DNA of 64,000 bases, taken from the NCBI RefSeq assembly GCF_009870125.1, contig NC_046680.1:15395501-15459500 (forward strand), given 5' to 3'. Below, one piece after another: positions 37,021 to 50,811 of the stretch; the stretch's first letter is position 1, and each line of letters opens with the position of its first letter. The DNA is from Drosophila pseudoobscura. Its lineage: Eukaryota; Arthropoda; Insecta; Diptera; Drosophilidae. A program made the translations under genes and the position numbers. Below the pieces are notes generated by a model. It made no database searches. It saw nothing but the letters and a program-made list of their open reading frames with translations, and was not told where the DNA came from.

Positions 37021-40000
37021 ACACACAGATAGCACACAGATAGCACACAGACATGTCCCACGGAGTGGAACAGCAAAACAGCAACAGAAACAGCAACAAA
37101 AATGATGGCTAATTCGCGATTGCCTTATGCTAAACAGATGCGGGCGAAAGAAAACGAGACATTATTCTGCCAGCGGAAAATCAGAGCACTGCCAGGGCGG
37201 ACACGGACTGGAGTCCAACAACTGTAACGCCCCCGCAGCGCCACAGCCCTGCCCCAGCCAGAAAGGCGTGACGTGAACATTCCGCACAGCAGCCCCGCCC
37301 ACGGGTCCAGCCGGGGGGAAGCGTAGGATCTCCGCATGTGTTTACAGTGGGGCCTGTCAGCATTTGTTCATAATTTCTATTTTCATCACTTCTCTTTCTC
37401 CGCCTCTCTCTCTCTCTGTCTGCTTGGGAGGGCGGGCGGCTGTGAAAAATGCCAAAAATGCGGGAGAAAGAGTCGGGAAAGCGGGAGGATCGCATGTGTG
37501 AGACGAGTGCAGCAGTCAGGCCAGACTGGGCCCATTCTGATGTCCTTATCAGCACTCAAACTGCTGATTTATAGCACTTTACCGTCGCTTATCCTGCCAG
37601 CGCCCCGCAGAAGGACAGCTGGCCGCGCCCAGCACCATCGCCTCGCCCAAAGTTTTAAGCGCTCACTTTGCATTTAAAGTGTATAAAGTAAAGTGTGCCT
37701 GATACAAAAACGCTCCACCCGCACATAACTCATACGCCCGGGTGACCCAGCAACCAGCAGCCAGCACTCAGCACCCCTCAGCACATCCCTCGCAGCGAGT
37801 TAGCCAGTCGAAAAGCAGACCGCACTTTACCTAATTGAACCAGACTGAGCGAAAAACACCGAATTTCGGAAATCATTCATAAAGCTATTAATTTTCATGC
37901 TTTAAACGGAATTTAAAGAGTGCTTAATTTTCAAATTTGTACAAGACTTCCATGCCCAGCCCATTCCAACTCCTCTCCGCCCCATTATGGAATCCTTGCA
38001 GTTCATTTGGCCCATTGCTCAGCTCCCTTAGGCTCTTGGCAGTAAGCATTCTGTTGCTGAGCACAGACGAGACTCACTCTAATGGAATATTAAATTTAAA
38101 ATGAAATTACTCAAAAGCATAATCCTAATGATTGATTTATACGGCTTTACTTGCACATACACACTTGTATTCATTGATTTTTACGTGTGTGTGGAACAGT
38201 TCACCTTTTAGTTTCCATTTTCCACTCATTTGAAATAAACTTTCCCCAGACTCATTTCCCCCGAGTGTTTACACTAGCTGTTGGGTAATCATTCGCTGCC
38301 CATTCCCAGAACAAAGAACGAAATGGATGCAATAAAACGATGCCGATGTTGCGCCAAGAATCAAATTAATACATTAATGGCTACATGGATGCCCATGGCC
38401 AAGGCAGAGCCAGCAGCCACAGCAATTATATATATGGGCAGTAAAACGGACTTATGGTCCAGAATTGGGATGACAGGGATTTCGGGTACGGACTAAAGCG
38501 TTCTCGGCCTCTGCTTTGACCCATTTTTAGTTTCTTCTGGCGGCACAAAGTGGGTGTTTACTGTTTGCCTTTTAAAGTGTGTCTTTGGCAACGAAATACA
38601 ATAAATTTCTTAGATTTATAGAGAGCACAACAATTTGGACAAATCGCAGTTACGCCGGGTTCCGCCGTAAATGGAAGCTGTATTCCGTCGTAGACCATGT
38701 GTGACAGCCCATTCGTGGTTCCGCTTATATTCTAATTAATTCCACTTGTGATCAGCTCCCGATTAATTATTTGCCAATTTACCCTCATCAAGTTCATGGT
38801 TGGGCTGCCAATTAGGACGTGCCACGCCCCGCACTAGGGCCAAGAGCCGCTCCCCGCCGCGTGGGCTGCCCTCCGACATACACATATACGATTTGGGGAA
38901 CACTCAGACACTTTTCAGAATTATCAGACATAAAACTCTTCATGGAAATGAAATAAGCGAATCGTAAAAAAAAGGAAAACTGTGTGCGGGTAATGGATAA
39001 TGTTTTTAATATGTAATCAACTCTTCTTGAAACATTTTGCTCCGCATTTACCTGGCTCGCGGTGCTTGCGTGTGTCGTAAACATTTTTATTGGCCATTTT
39101 CGACATGAAAAGCATCGAAAGGATGTGCTGCCCGGACAAATGAGAATGCGGCTAATGGCGGATGGGACACAAGGAGAGAGAGAGACAGGGAGCGGGACAG
39201 CGGAAGACAGGCAAGGAGGAAAAATTAACCATTTTCATTTACATTTTTCGTATTTTCTTATTTGTGGCTTGTCATGGCGATGGCATGGCCATGGCATATC
39301 TTGATATTACGCATACGCCGCGTGGGCTACGAGCCGATTTGGGTTAAACATCCAGAGAGCCAGAGACGGGTTGGCCAGCACAAAACTAATTGCCAAAAGC
39401 ATTGTACGAGTATCTCCGAGCATCTCCGCCCCCCGTGCGTTTATTGATCCCGGAATGGATGGGGAGTACTTACCCGCCAGCAGCTCTCGGGTGTATATTT
39501 TTGTATGAGTTTCGGATATTTCGGCAATTTTCAACAATTTCTTTCACTTTTCACTTGTATTTCGTCTGCCGTTTCGACTCTTCTCTCCCCCTGCGAGTAT
39601 TTAAAAAACAAGATGTTGGATGGAAAGTGCAGGAAATGGAGTGGGCAGAGAATATCCTCCCCCCCTCGGAGGGATAACTGTGTTGGAGCGGGATTTGGTT
39701 GATTGGTGGGGCGGTTGGTGTGGGGTGGGCGTTTCTCATTTGCATTTTATGCATATTTTAATTGCTTCCAGATACAGAAATGTGAAAGGAAATACAGGGG
39801 AAACCCCCGAGGCACTCCACCAGCAAAACAGCCCCCCCTCCGCCCCGGTCGCCATGCTCTCAGGTGGAAGCTGTACCAGAACAATGGACAGGACCTGGGG
39901 CTAGAGTTCCGCTGTGGTCAATGCACTTGGCATAATTTTCGTTTTTCTTTATTTCCCGACGTCCTTTGTTTTCGTTGTCGCTTTCATTTAATTGAAAATT

Positions 40001-40538
40001 AGAACAAAACTGCGGGAACAAGTTGTTCCGGCCCGGGGCCTGGCACTCGGCAGGATTTGCGTTTCGCCCACCCTTCGATCCCTCTGTGCTTTGTTTATTA
40101 AACTTCAATTAGACAAGTTTTTTCCAATTAAAATTTGCGCGCTGCAATTTTAAGGGTTCTCTCTGGCCCGACCAACTTTTCGAGTGCTTGGGATCGAGTG
40201 GGACCCGGCCGGGGACGTTGTGGATTCCTCGGGGTATGGCCAACTTAATTGGTTTCCGTTGCTCATTCGGCCGAAAGGACTTGCCGTGGAAACATGAGGG
40301 GCCGGGTATGCACATTGCATCATATTGCTGGAGTACCAGAGTGGGGACATTGATAGATGGAAAATGGGAATTGCAGCTCCATTTAAACAGTAGCGAGAGA
40401 GCGCCACATACGCAGAGGAATGTCACACCTGCGAAAGAGGCGGAGCGGGAGGGTGGGTGCCCCAATCACCAAATATAAACAACGACAACGACACCGACAC
40501 GGGAAACCGTACACGAAACCATTACCCACGCCTCCCAT

Positions 40539-40582
40539 GTGTGTGTGTATCTCTGTGTGTGTGTGTGTGTCTGTCCGTGTGT
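40539..40582. repeat. (GT)n microsatellite
   Basis: Interrupted GT dinucleotide array with CT and CC breaks. Confidence 0.8.
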
Positions 40583-43500
40583 GGCGTTGGGGGTGGGCTA
40601 CACTTATTTACACTTCACTCGGCTACTTCGGGGCTGGCTACGGCTCACTTGTTCGCGCCCGCCTTCACAGTTTTCTGGGCTATTGGCCTGTTCGACTCGC
40701 TCGGACGTTCCTTCCACCGGTTGTGAGCCCCAAACGCTTTGAAGTTCGACGAGGAACTGAACGCCAGCACGGCTCGGCACTTTGAAAGCTTTCGGCCCAC
40801 CTCCCTCCGGCCCTGCCGACAGCATGGCACAGAAACGAAGTGGAATCGAAACACGTGGCGAGAGCGGCACCGCACCGCACGAAGAATGCCGAGAGCAGAA
40901 GCTCTGCTTCCCCGTCGACTGTTGCTGCTGCTGCTCCGGAGCAGGAGGGGAAGGGCGGCCAGAATTTGGTTTTTTGTTGCGCCAGAGACACTTGTGGCTC
41001 GGCTGGGACAGGGCTCCATGTTGCCAGGCTCAAAGGGACGTAAGCAAGGGCACAGGCACATGTTGCTGCGGCTATTAATGCTGCCGGTTCGCAAGTGATT
41101 CCGGATCTGGTATGTCTGTCGATAGCTTTGGCACTTTCATGGACTGCCCCGACATTTTGGGGGCCATTAGCGTCAGAAACGCCACAGCCGCAGAATGATT
41201 GGGCGCGAGTGTAAACACTTTTCGACCTCCGGCCATCTGTGCGGGCCAACTGGCGGCTGATAAGATAAACATCGGTCGGGAGGCGATCGGGCAGGGTGGT
41301 TCCTCAATGTTGCCACAGCACAAACAAACACGAACACTTGCCATACTCTTTCTGTGCCAGTTCCAGACCCAGACGTGGTCTCAGTCTCAGTCCCGGGCAG
41401 CCACAAGGCGACCGCGACCGATGCAGCGGAGAGCTTTTTGGGGACTGGTGCCTGTGCTAGTTCCATTCCATTCCGTTCCGTTTCGTTCCCTGCGACGCGC
41501 TCGATGGGGATTTCATGTGCAGTTGATTAAGTGAAGATTCCCCTAAAAAAATCAAATGAGAAATTAGGCCCTGCCATCGGACTCCGGACTCCCTCTTCCC
41601 GCCTCTCCTACCCGGAAAGCCCAGTAGGCATCAGCCTACACTCCTGTCCTTCCGTTCTCCTGTCCGTTTCCTGGCAAGAACCTAATGGGGCTCAAATTAG
41701 GACTCTCAGATTTATGTTCCGCCAGACAGGCGGACGGCAAGCAAGACAGAATGGCCAGGACGAACTTTAGCCGTAATTAAATAGTTGAAATTTCCATTTA
41801 AGTTTTCATTATCGATGAAGATGGGAAGAGGGAGAACGAGCAGGAGCAGAGTCAGCGCATGGAGGCAATGAACTTTCGCCTGGGCTTCCACAGGGGCAGC
41901 ATCATCTCAGGTGTCGGACGCAGTGTCTGCCGCAAATTAAACACGATTAGGCGGCCAACGGGTTGTCCGTGCACGTGCACCAGCATCTTCCACTGGTTTT
42001 CGGCTCCATCTCCGCTCGCTCCTCTGCCCGCCGGCGAAATCCATTTCTATAGTTAATAAGCTGCACCCGCTGTGCCACACGCCGCGTGCTCTTTTTGAGC
42101 TGCAGCCAGGCAGGGGGTCGGCCAGGGGACAGGCAACCGGCAACCGGCAACAGGCAACAGGCGACAGAGGCCGAGAGGGGTGCACCATAGCTCCGTGCTG
42201 TTGGTAATTTAATGGATGTGCTTGGTGCGGCTCCTCCGGCGACTCCTGCGGCGCATTGTAGTCGGCTGCCACTCACTTTCCTCCCGTCCCTGCCCCCGAA
42301 CGGCTGAATGGCTAATGCACTCGCCCCACCGATGCTGCATAAATTAATTGATTTATCCAGAACAGAACAGGGCTAAACAGAACAGAACAGAGCGCTGACG
42401 CATGGGGCGAATGGCTACTGGCTGGGAAGGGGCCCTCAGTTTTAATTAGCATTTTCTGGTTTTGATGCCCCAGTGCGTATACGCAATTAGACATATTTGC
42501 CTCGTTAATTACTAACCCTGTCCGGGCACATACGAGTATGGCACTAGCTAGTGCGAGCTCCACACTCTCCACACACATTAGATAATGGGCCACACGTGGC
42601 AGGCATCCTTCAAGGATTTATGGCAGAGCAGGTCCAGCCCTGCCCAGCCCGCAGAACGAGCCATAAATCTAAACAATTCCTCTCCCGCACATAAATTCTC
42701 CGATTCGGGTTGGATAATGATTTTCTGCCCCTCTAAAATAATGCTGAATAAATGATTTTAAAGCTGACGGCATCCAAAATCCAAAGTCCACTTGCAGCTC
42801 AAATATACAGACATTCAGTGGGGGTCGGTTCAGGCCGCAAACCGCATTTCGGCCAGAATGCAAACTGCTAAGAGCTGCTGCCAGCTTCTAATTCTGTGGC
42901 TCCTATTGAAACGCTTTCGTTTGCGGATTGAATTATTCAAAAGCGATAATGGGATTACCCAGATCATGAGGATGACCATCAGCTTATGGCAGGATTATGC
43001 ACTTGAATCGATTTGAGACTCTGAAATATATTCAATGAGTGTACAGAGATCACGGGGATTATCATTTAAACTAAGTAACAGTTCGCTCCAGCGGATGAAA
43101 TTCAACCAACGCGAACATCCTTCCACTCTTTGGGTGGTTATGGGAGCCGGTATGCTATGCCGTATAGCTACTGCTAGAGTCGTCCTTCATTGGGGCTTCT
43201 TGTTTGCCTGTCATTTGATGATGCATCTAATGACCTAAAGGCTTAGACTTGACAGAACCGACCGATGCCACCTTTGTGGCTTTCAGGGCTAATCCATCAA
43301 TGGCAGCAAGGCAGAAAGTGCCAACAGCAGCTCGGAGCACCGCAGCCAACACACACGAAAAATAAGCAAAAAAAAAACCCATAAAATACCCGAAACTCTC
43401 GGTTAGAACAACGGCGACCGCAGAGAGGGGCAGGGGAGCGTTGGAGAATCGGTCACGTCCATTAAAATACATATTCGAAAAGCCCTAAAATCCATTCATT

Positions 43501-46500
43501 CAGGTGGGTCGTAAAAGCGCGAATGGCCACCACCCCGTGTCCTCCCTCGGCGGCTCCCGTGGGTCTCCATCATTCATCCATCGAGGGTGTACGCATGTAG
43601 ATTTTCCTGTTCAATGCAGCACCGAATAGGTCCCTTTCCTGGCGACTCCGCAGCAGGCTTTATTTATGCCCGTGTTTTACAGTTCAATAAAGTCAAATAA
43701 ATTGGGATAAGAAAGCCAAGAGGACGACCTGGCGGATTTTGATGATGGGCACAGGCGAATCGGCCAAATTAAAGCCCCAAGCCTCGAAGACCTGCCACAG
43801 TTGCTGAAGTGCAAAGACACAGGCGGAATGCCCATTGAGGGAAGTCAATGGAGCCAGCAGTGTCAGCGGGCAGAAGGTCAAGAGTGCGTGTCGGGCTGGC
43901 ATTGATGGACGAAGACAAAGCTGAATGAGAACGTAGGCCCTGAGTGGGGACTGAAGTGGGGCGTGGAACGCGATTGGTAACATATGCCAAGGTCATCTTT
44001 CGTTTTTTTTATTTCTCAAATGAAAAGTGAACGCCATTGCGCGAACGAATCGGAACTCCCACTCCCACCATCCATCCCCAACAAATCTATAACTTCTGGG
44101 AAAATGTCGAACATTTCTACTTCTCCGCCGCGTACGGCTCCCCCCGAGCTCGGACAACAGAGCATGGAAACTTTATGTATTATTTAGATCCATATCTAGC
44201 ACTGAAAAGTTCTATAATTCGATTAACCTCGAACCATAACATTGGTTTCTGTGGTCGTTATCTGTGGTACTCCTGATAATTTTCGATAAATTTATATTAA
44301 TGTTTGTTTGTAAGTAGTCATCAGAATTTCGTCTAGGGTCAGATACATAATCGCATCCCATGACTTATAAAAAAACTTTAATCGGTCCAAGCAATAATTA
44401 GGGGTAATATAATGTATTCCATACCCTTCGTATTGAGAGTTCATTGGAACTATACCGGGTAGTACGAGTGCAAAATCAGCACAAACGTTCGGCTGGTGGA
44501 ACTACACCGAAATGGCTGAACAAATCTCGAACCAAGCTCTTCCTTAATTGGGGGACAAAAGCAAAAATCAAATCTGCATTTGCGACTTAGGTGCCCAACT
44601 AGGCGGCAGCGTTCCATTGTCCGTGCTGTCCATCCGTTATCCTTCTGCAGGACAAACACTGCCATTGTCAGTCATTGATTGCCCGTCAAGATTTCTTCGG
44701 GCGCCCTGCCCTTCAGTTGACTCTGCTCTCCGTCTCTCTGCCTTATCTATATCTACATAATGGGATGTCACTTTTAATTTGAGCAACGATTTATACCCCC
44801 TGTCTACAGCTGGACATTAATTTCCAATAAAAAAGGAAACGACGATAAGCAGATGGATGCGGGATGTCCAGGCACTGCCAAGTCTGAAGCACTTAAGGCA
44901 GTGCCAGAGATGGGCTTTATACGGGCTTTATCTTCATTGTGCTTATCAGATTCCTGGAAGTACACACAAACGCCTCCCGCCATTCTCTGACAGAGGGAGA
45001 GACGTACTCCCCTCGCCTCCTTCTCTACGATTATATGAAGCGTGCTTTCATCTTTCGTTCGGTTTGGTTTGCCGGGTCGCATCGAACAATTAGCCAAAGA
45101 ATACCCACAATTTAATTGTTATAAATGCCAATGGAACAACGGAATTAAGTAGTATTTATGGAAGGACCTCAATCCCCTGGCTGGTGTCTGGTTGCTGCTG
45201 GCTCCCGAAACCCCTTCCGAAGCAGCGACAGTGATCATTAATAACACTGGATTTTGCACTTGAAGCGCTCACACAGCTGTCCGTCCGTCTGTCCGTCCGT
45301 CGTGGGGATGGATGGTCCTGGGTGTCTGTGTGGCCTTGCTCTCTCATTACCATTAATCTCATGCACAGTTTGGAGCCCATGGAGACACATCTGCTCCGCA
45401 CCCAGCGGCCTCCTAGTTTGCGCCTAGTTGGAGTCTTCTCTGTGATTTCAATTAAAGGAAAAAAACCAAGTTATGAAGATAAATGTCACTCGTCAAGTGG
45501 CAATCAATTAGTTAATGCTTTCCAGCGACGCCTTTGAGGTTCTTTACCAAAAGCCCGACCCCCAGGACAGTCACAGGATCTGGGACTGTGACTGTTACTG
45601 TTCCTTAGACGGTGGCAGTGACGGAGACCGAGGTGGAAAAGCGAAGACAACATAGTTTTCCCAACAGCAAAAGTTTTCGCCCCAGCGTGGGGCTGAGCCG
45701 GTGTCTGTGTTTGTCACAGAAATTATTCAATTACCAAATTAAATTTAATGCCTTGTACTCAGAGCTAGCAGAGAGAGACACGCGGGGGCTTGGGGAGTGA
45801 GGGCAGCATGCTTTGATCCCACTAAAAGCTTTAATAACTGTAAATTGCTTTCACAAATTTGTCTTCGGCACCGAGAGCCAGGGGAGCGAGCAAAAGGAGC
45901 TAAAGTGTGTCTCCCTTGTCGCGGGCCACCCGCCCGCATACCTGGGCGCACATTTTTCCCATTTCGGTGTCGTCCTGGCCCGTGACCAAATATTTAAGGA
46001 CCTTCCACGTGAGCAGCACTTTGAGCAATAGCTTGAGTTCGAGTTCGAAAACGACGGGAATGGTAAAGGGAACGGTAACGGGGACGGGGACTGGGACGGG
46101 ACGTTATCGACGTTTTTCCTCTTTCTTTCTTGCTCCGCTGCATTCCGAATACATTTCCCTCTCAGCCAGTCTCCCAATATTCATCCATCCATCTCTTTCT
46201 CATCCACTCAACGGAAGAGCAGCCGAAATCCAATTATATTCACTTTTTGTAGGGAAAAGCTCCTGCAGGAGGGCGGGCCGCCTCCGGCCTGCGCCATTAA
46301 CTAATACCGAAATCCGCTTAAAAATTAAATTTTTTCACCTTGCGTAACGTGCACGAAAAAAGGGCTGCCCCCCAGGAAATGTGTAATGTAATCCTCTTAG
46401 TTAGTCAGCTGCTCGGTGCGTGAATTCAAATTAAAATCGGTAAAGAGCATTTTGAGAAGTTCACTTCGGTGTGAGCTTTCGACTCCACTGAATTATCATA

Positions 46501-46848
46501 CATACATGCTTTTGTCTGTCGCATTTGTACTACATATGACACATGTATGTGTCTGTGGAATGGTATGCTCTCAGCTGGAAAAATACATTTGCAATGCATT
46601 GCAATCTGTGCGTTTGGACGAAAGCATATCGGAGACTTAAATACTCTGTAAATAAACATATACCGGTTTATTAATTACATAAAACCATTTAAAGATAATG
46701 TAAACATACTTCGTACATGTAGCGCTTAGTGGCCCATCTCTAATTTGAGCGCAGTGTAGAAACAGTCGTCAAGAGAGGGAGCTTTGAAAGCTCCAGCGAT
46801 CACTGTGATGTGTCGTTCTCTTTTCATTCGCTAATCTGAGTTTAATAA

Positions 46849-46906
46849 GTAAAGGTATTTTTAGTTAGTGGCAGCTGCAAAAATCTAATAATTTAATCCA
46901 TTTTAG
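46849..46906 (+). other. candidate 5' UTR intron of GstE11
   Basis: GTAAAG at 46849 and CCATTTTAG ending at 46906 would bound a 58-nt intron, a typical fly size, ending 8 nt before the GstE11 start codon. It is inferred from splice consensus only. Confidence 0.4.
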
Positions 46907-46914
46907 AGCCAAAA

Positions 46915-47672
46915 ATGTCAGACAAACCCGTTCTCTACTACACACCCCGCAGTCCCCCCTGCCGAGCAGTGCTGCTGACAGCCGCCGCCTTGGGGCTGGA
47001 GCTGGATTTACGGTAAGTTATCGCTCGCCTTCCCTCTCTCTCCTTCTGTGTAACTGGCTAGCCGGTCCGCCGATCCCCTTTCACCTCAGCGCTGTTAATG
47101 TAAAGGCGGGAGAGCACCTGACGGCGGAGTTTCTCAAGCTAAATCCGCAGCACACGATTCCGGTTCTAGACGACAACGGCACCGTGGTGAGCGACTCGCA
47201 CATCATCTGCAGCTATCTGGCGGACAAGTTCGGAGGCGCAAGCGACTCCCTGTACCCGAGGGACCCCGCACAGCGGCGCACAGTGGACGCGCGTCTCTAC
47301 TACGACTGCGGGCACATCTTTCCCCGCATCCGGTTCATCGTGGAGCCCGTTATCTACTTTGGGGTATCCGATGTGCCCGCCGACCGCGTCGTCTATCTGC
47401 AGAAGGCCTACGACGGCCTCGAACACTGCCTGGCTAGCGGCCCCTACCTGGCTGGCGACAAACTGACCATCGCGGACCTGTGCTGCATTGCCTCGGTGTC
47501 AACGGCCGAGGCGTTCGCCCCCATCGAGGCGGCCAAGTATCCCCTCCTCGCTGAGTGGGTGAAGCGCCTGCAGGCCCTGCCCTACTACCCAAAAAGCAAT
47601 CAGGAAGGTTTGGACTTGCTGGTGAATCTGGTCAAGGGCCTGCTCGCGGAGCGTCAACAGAAGCATACTTGA
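46915..47672 (+). CDS. GstE11: GstE11, epsilon-class glutathione S-transferase
   Basis: Two exons, 46915-47012 and 47090-47672, split in the CGC codon after LELDL and give 226 residues. The N-terminal thioredoxin-like domain has YYTPRSPPCRAVLL, whose serine in SPPCR is the usual catalytic Ser of delta/epsilon insect GSTs. NPQHTIPVLDDNG carries the cis-proline, and VSDSHIICSYLADKFG forms the rest of the glutathione site. The C-terminal helical domain has YYDCGHIFPRIRFIVEPVIYFG and GDKLTIADLCCIAS, the N-capping and hydrophobic-staple motif. The sequence follows D. melanogaster GstE11 nearly end to end. It is a cytosolic enzyme conjugating glutathione to electrophiles, including lipid peroxidation products and insecticides. 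The gene stands alone, well away from any GST cluster. Confidence 0.93.
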
Positions 47673-47708
47673 GTAGTCCATCCAGAACAATCAATCAATA
47701 TTAAATGT

Positions 47709-47714
47709 AATAAA
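47709..47714 (+). terminator. poly(A) signal of GstE11
   Basis: AATAAA lies 37 nt after the stop codon. Confidence 0.65.
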
Positions 47715-50434
47715 AGCGGAGGCCATGCATCATGCTCCTATCAGCACACAGCAATGGGAAATGTGATAGGAGACCAGACCAGTGCGGATGGGGCCACGGC
47801 ACGCGAGCGTAGGAGTAGGAGTAGGGACATCTTAACAGTTATGTGCAGCTGGTCTAGAAGTAATGGAAAAAGTTTTTTATGGGCCAACTGAAGCAACCAG
47901 CAAGGACCAAGGACCAAGGAGCGACTCGAACTTCGCCCTGGACTGTGGAAATAGAAGCCAAAAAGTTTTCTTTGATGCTGCTGCCCCCCGGCACCACCCC
48001 GGTGGTGCTTGTTTTTCCTGTTCGTGCTGCCGTGTTTGTTGTTTGGCTGCTCTTGATATTGATTACAACCTGTAAGCGATCGCATTATAGTTGTTAAAGC
48101 ATCGTCGTGCACGACTTTCGACTTTGGCCACTTGGACGAGCTTCGAAGGGGACTCCGCCGTCTTGCGGGCATTACGGGTAAAGTGTGGGCAAGTTGTCAT
48201 CATGATCTCCTCCTGTGTAAATGTGTGTTTCCTGTCGAGGCTTTGCGGCCAAGATGATGTAACATGATGTGACATTTCATACAAAATATTGTGCTGATGC
48301 TCGATCAGCGTCAGATGATGAAGGGAGACGCATCACAACTCATCAACACTTTAGACAGGGGTGGCAGGGGAGTTTCGCCCACATGCACTCAGCGCGAATT
48401 GACGCGCCACACTGCCCGACAAAAGTTTCGGCTCAGCAGCCCCAGCCTCTGGGCCAGAGGATTGGACAGTTCCCCGTTTCGCTTTACACTTTCCCAAATG
48501 CCATTAACTTTTGCGGTGGACGCTCGTCGGAAAGGTTGAAGCCTTCTTTTTGTCCATTTGCCAGTGTGTGTGTTTGAGCGGGATTAAAATTTAATGCCGC
48601 AAAAGGGAAGAGCTGAAAGAAAAGCACGAAAGTGGAGAAAAAACCCGCCTAAGCGTGTGCTCCACGAACCTGGAGCACAGCCAGGACCAACTGTAGCTAC
48701 TCATGATTAATGATGCCTCTGGTCGGTGCCGGGCCGAGACCTTCTCCCATTTCCGGTTCGTTTAAAGTTGAATTGTCGTTTTGGCCATCTGTTTGCTGCT
48801 GTTGTCGTTATTGTGGGGTCGTTTCACTGTTTGCTCTGCGGTTGCGGTTTGTTTAACAATGAAATTAACTAGTCCCAGCGAAAGTCGCAAAGTCCCCAAT
48901 GAAATTCAATATTTCAATAGAATTTGGTATTTGGAAATAATTGGAGTACACGTACGTAGGCACTGTGTGTGCCTGCCGAACGATGCCAATCAACGTAACG
49001 AATATAAATTCAAATGAACAGATAATTATTACGCTCCGAGATTGATTACCAATCAACCCCGAACAGTCGATTCCAATTCAATCCCTGGCCAGAGCAGACC
49101 AGAGCAGAGGGCGGGCTCTGTGGCAGTGCTCTGCTGATGGGGAATTCATGTTGCCACACATTGGGCGAACAAGAGCTCTGAGAGGTTGCCCATGTTCTGG
49201 GCTCCGATTTGCCATTCGATGTGAAACCTGGCACTTGCGTTCAGCTATTCAACAAGGACATGGCTGATAAAATTGGTATTAAAGCAGACATTCGGCTCGG
49301 GATAATCACTTTGTTCACTTAAATTCCCTGGTCATTGGGCAATAACCGACATTCAGTTTCGAAAACGAACCTCCCCTCCTCTGCTCGACTGCCTCTGTTG
49401 TAGGCATTTGCATGTGTTCTCCGGTGGACAGGACAATGCCACTGTCCACCATGCAGACTTCCATCTGCCATCGTCCGTCTGCCAGCTGCTGATAAGCGCC
49501 TGCCCGAACATGTGGGCTCACAGCAGCGGAATGCAATTCGAATGAGGTCACTCCGGACGAGCGTCCTCTGCGTCGACTCGAGGCCTGCTGATTAAGTGCT
49601 TGCCGTTCAGGGGAAGCGGCTTCATTTGCATTTCCATAATTGAATGGACTTACTAGATCTGTGCATGCAGATTCAATTCAAATGGAAAGCCGTTGTCCCT
49701 GCGATTTTCCCTAAATCAATATCCGGCCACCACGTAAGAGGGAGAGGGTGTACAGTGCGTCTCAGAACTAAAATCCGCAAAGAGTGTTTACTAATCTCAA
49801 ATGCAAAGATTTGTAATCTCTCCTTAGATATGAATCTACATAAGAGTTTTGGTTGTAATACAAAATTGTTCTCCTTTATCCTTTCGGATAAAATGTGTGC
49901 ATTGTCACGCTCTTCTTACTCTTGCGATACGCACTGTATACATATGTACATACAAAGGTCGAGTGTCGAGGTCAGTCCCTGTCGAATAGATAATTGGGAA
50001 AATGTGTTAAAAGCAACTATTTGTGGACAGGCTGTTGCAAGTTTAATTAGCGTTGAATAATGGAATTCACAGAGGGACAAATACAGAGCAGAACTCCCGT
50101 ATTATCCTGCAGAAACCCCTGCTGTGTCCCAAGTTACACGTAAGTACATGAAAAGGATGTAAGTCATTCAATAAGTATGATAAGTAGCAGTAATTATAGA
50201 CGGCGACGACAATTTGTTGGATACTAAGTGCTCGAAAAACTTTACCAATTAGAAGCAACAGCCAGCGAATTATTACCCATTCGTGGTGCAGGGAGACAGT
50301 CCCCTGGCTTGCAAATGAATTCATTCAGCCATATCTGTATGACTCAAGCCACCATGTCATAGGCTGATTACAGGCCTGAATAAAAGCCTCTTCCCTCCAC
50401 GCCGTTTTCACGCATTCGCCTCATTGCGCTTCGG

Positions 50435-50460
50435 CGGGCCGGGCCGGGCCGGGCCGGGCC
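50435..50460. repeat. GGGCC pentamer repeat
   Basis: About five perfect tandem units of GGGCC, immediately followed by related CAGGCC. Confidence 0.8.
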
Positions 50461-50765
50461 AGGCCTGCCTTGCCGCCTGTCTACTGCCTGCTGCCAGTTC
50501 ACCGCCTCGGCCGTAAAGCTCCTTAAACCAATTAACTTTCATTTTCCGCCACAACACGGCCACAAAATTTGGCTTGGCAGCTTCGTTTTCATTTTTGGCT
50601 TGGTTTCTGCGATTTATGCTGCCACGGGTCCGGGTCGCAGCGCTCGGGGGCAATATGGGTGCTGCCTGATTTACCTGCAATGAACGTGCATAATCGGTAT
50701 CCCCAAAATAGCGTCACCATGATTCCACCGCAGCTGGACAGCCAGCTATTCTTCCGTGGTATCAT

Positions 50766-50811
50766 GCCAGGTGCCAGGTGCCAGATGCCAGGTGCCAGAT
50801 GCCAGATGCAT
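50766..50811. repeat. GCCAGGT/GCCAGAT heptamer repeat
   Basis: Six 7-bp units alternating between GCCAGGT and GCCAGAT. Confidence 0.85.

Larger units (their letters stand above)
30594..46914. other. 16-kb gene-poor region between the NWD-type gene and GstE11
   Basis: I find no supportable coding exon on either strand. Open frames here are short, use unusual codons and lack splice or family support. The left end must hold the promoter and 5' UTR of the NWD-type gene, and the right end those of GstE11. The rest has many simple repeats (TCCTGG units near 31.4 kb, CCCCTG units at 33.2 kb, CA at 37.0 kb, GT at 40.55 kb) separated by unique-looking, moderately AT-rich DNA. Such deserts in flies often carry enhancers or long 5' introns. 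Nothing here proves which. Confidence 0.4.

Noticed and set aside
40645-41249. Overlapping 149-189-residue frames in the desert
   Set aside because: Several overlapping frames are open on both strands because the segment is GC-rich. None shows family motifs or coding-like codon use.
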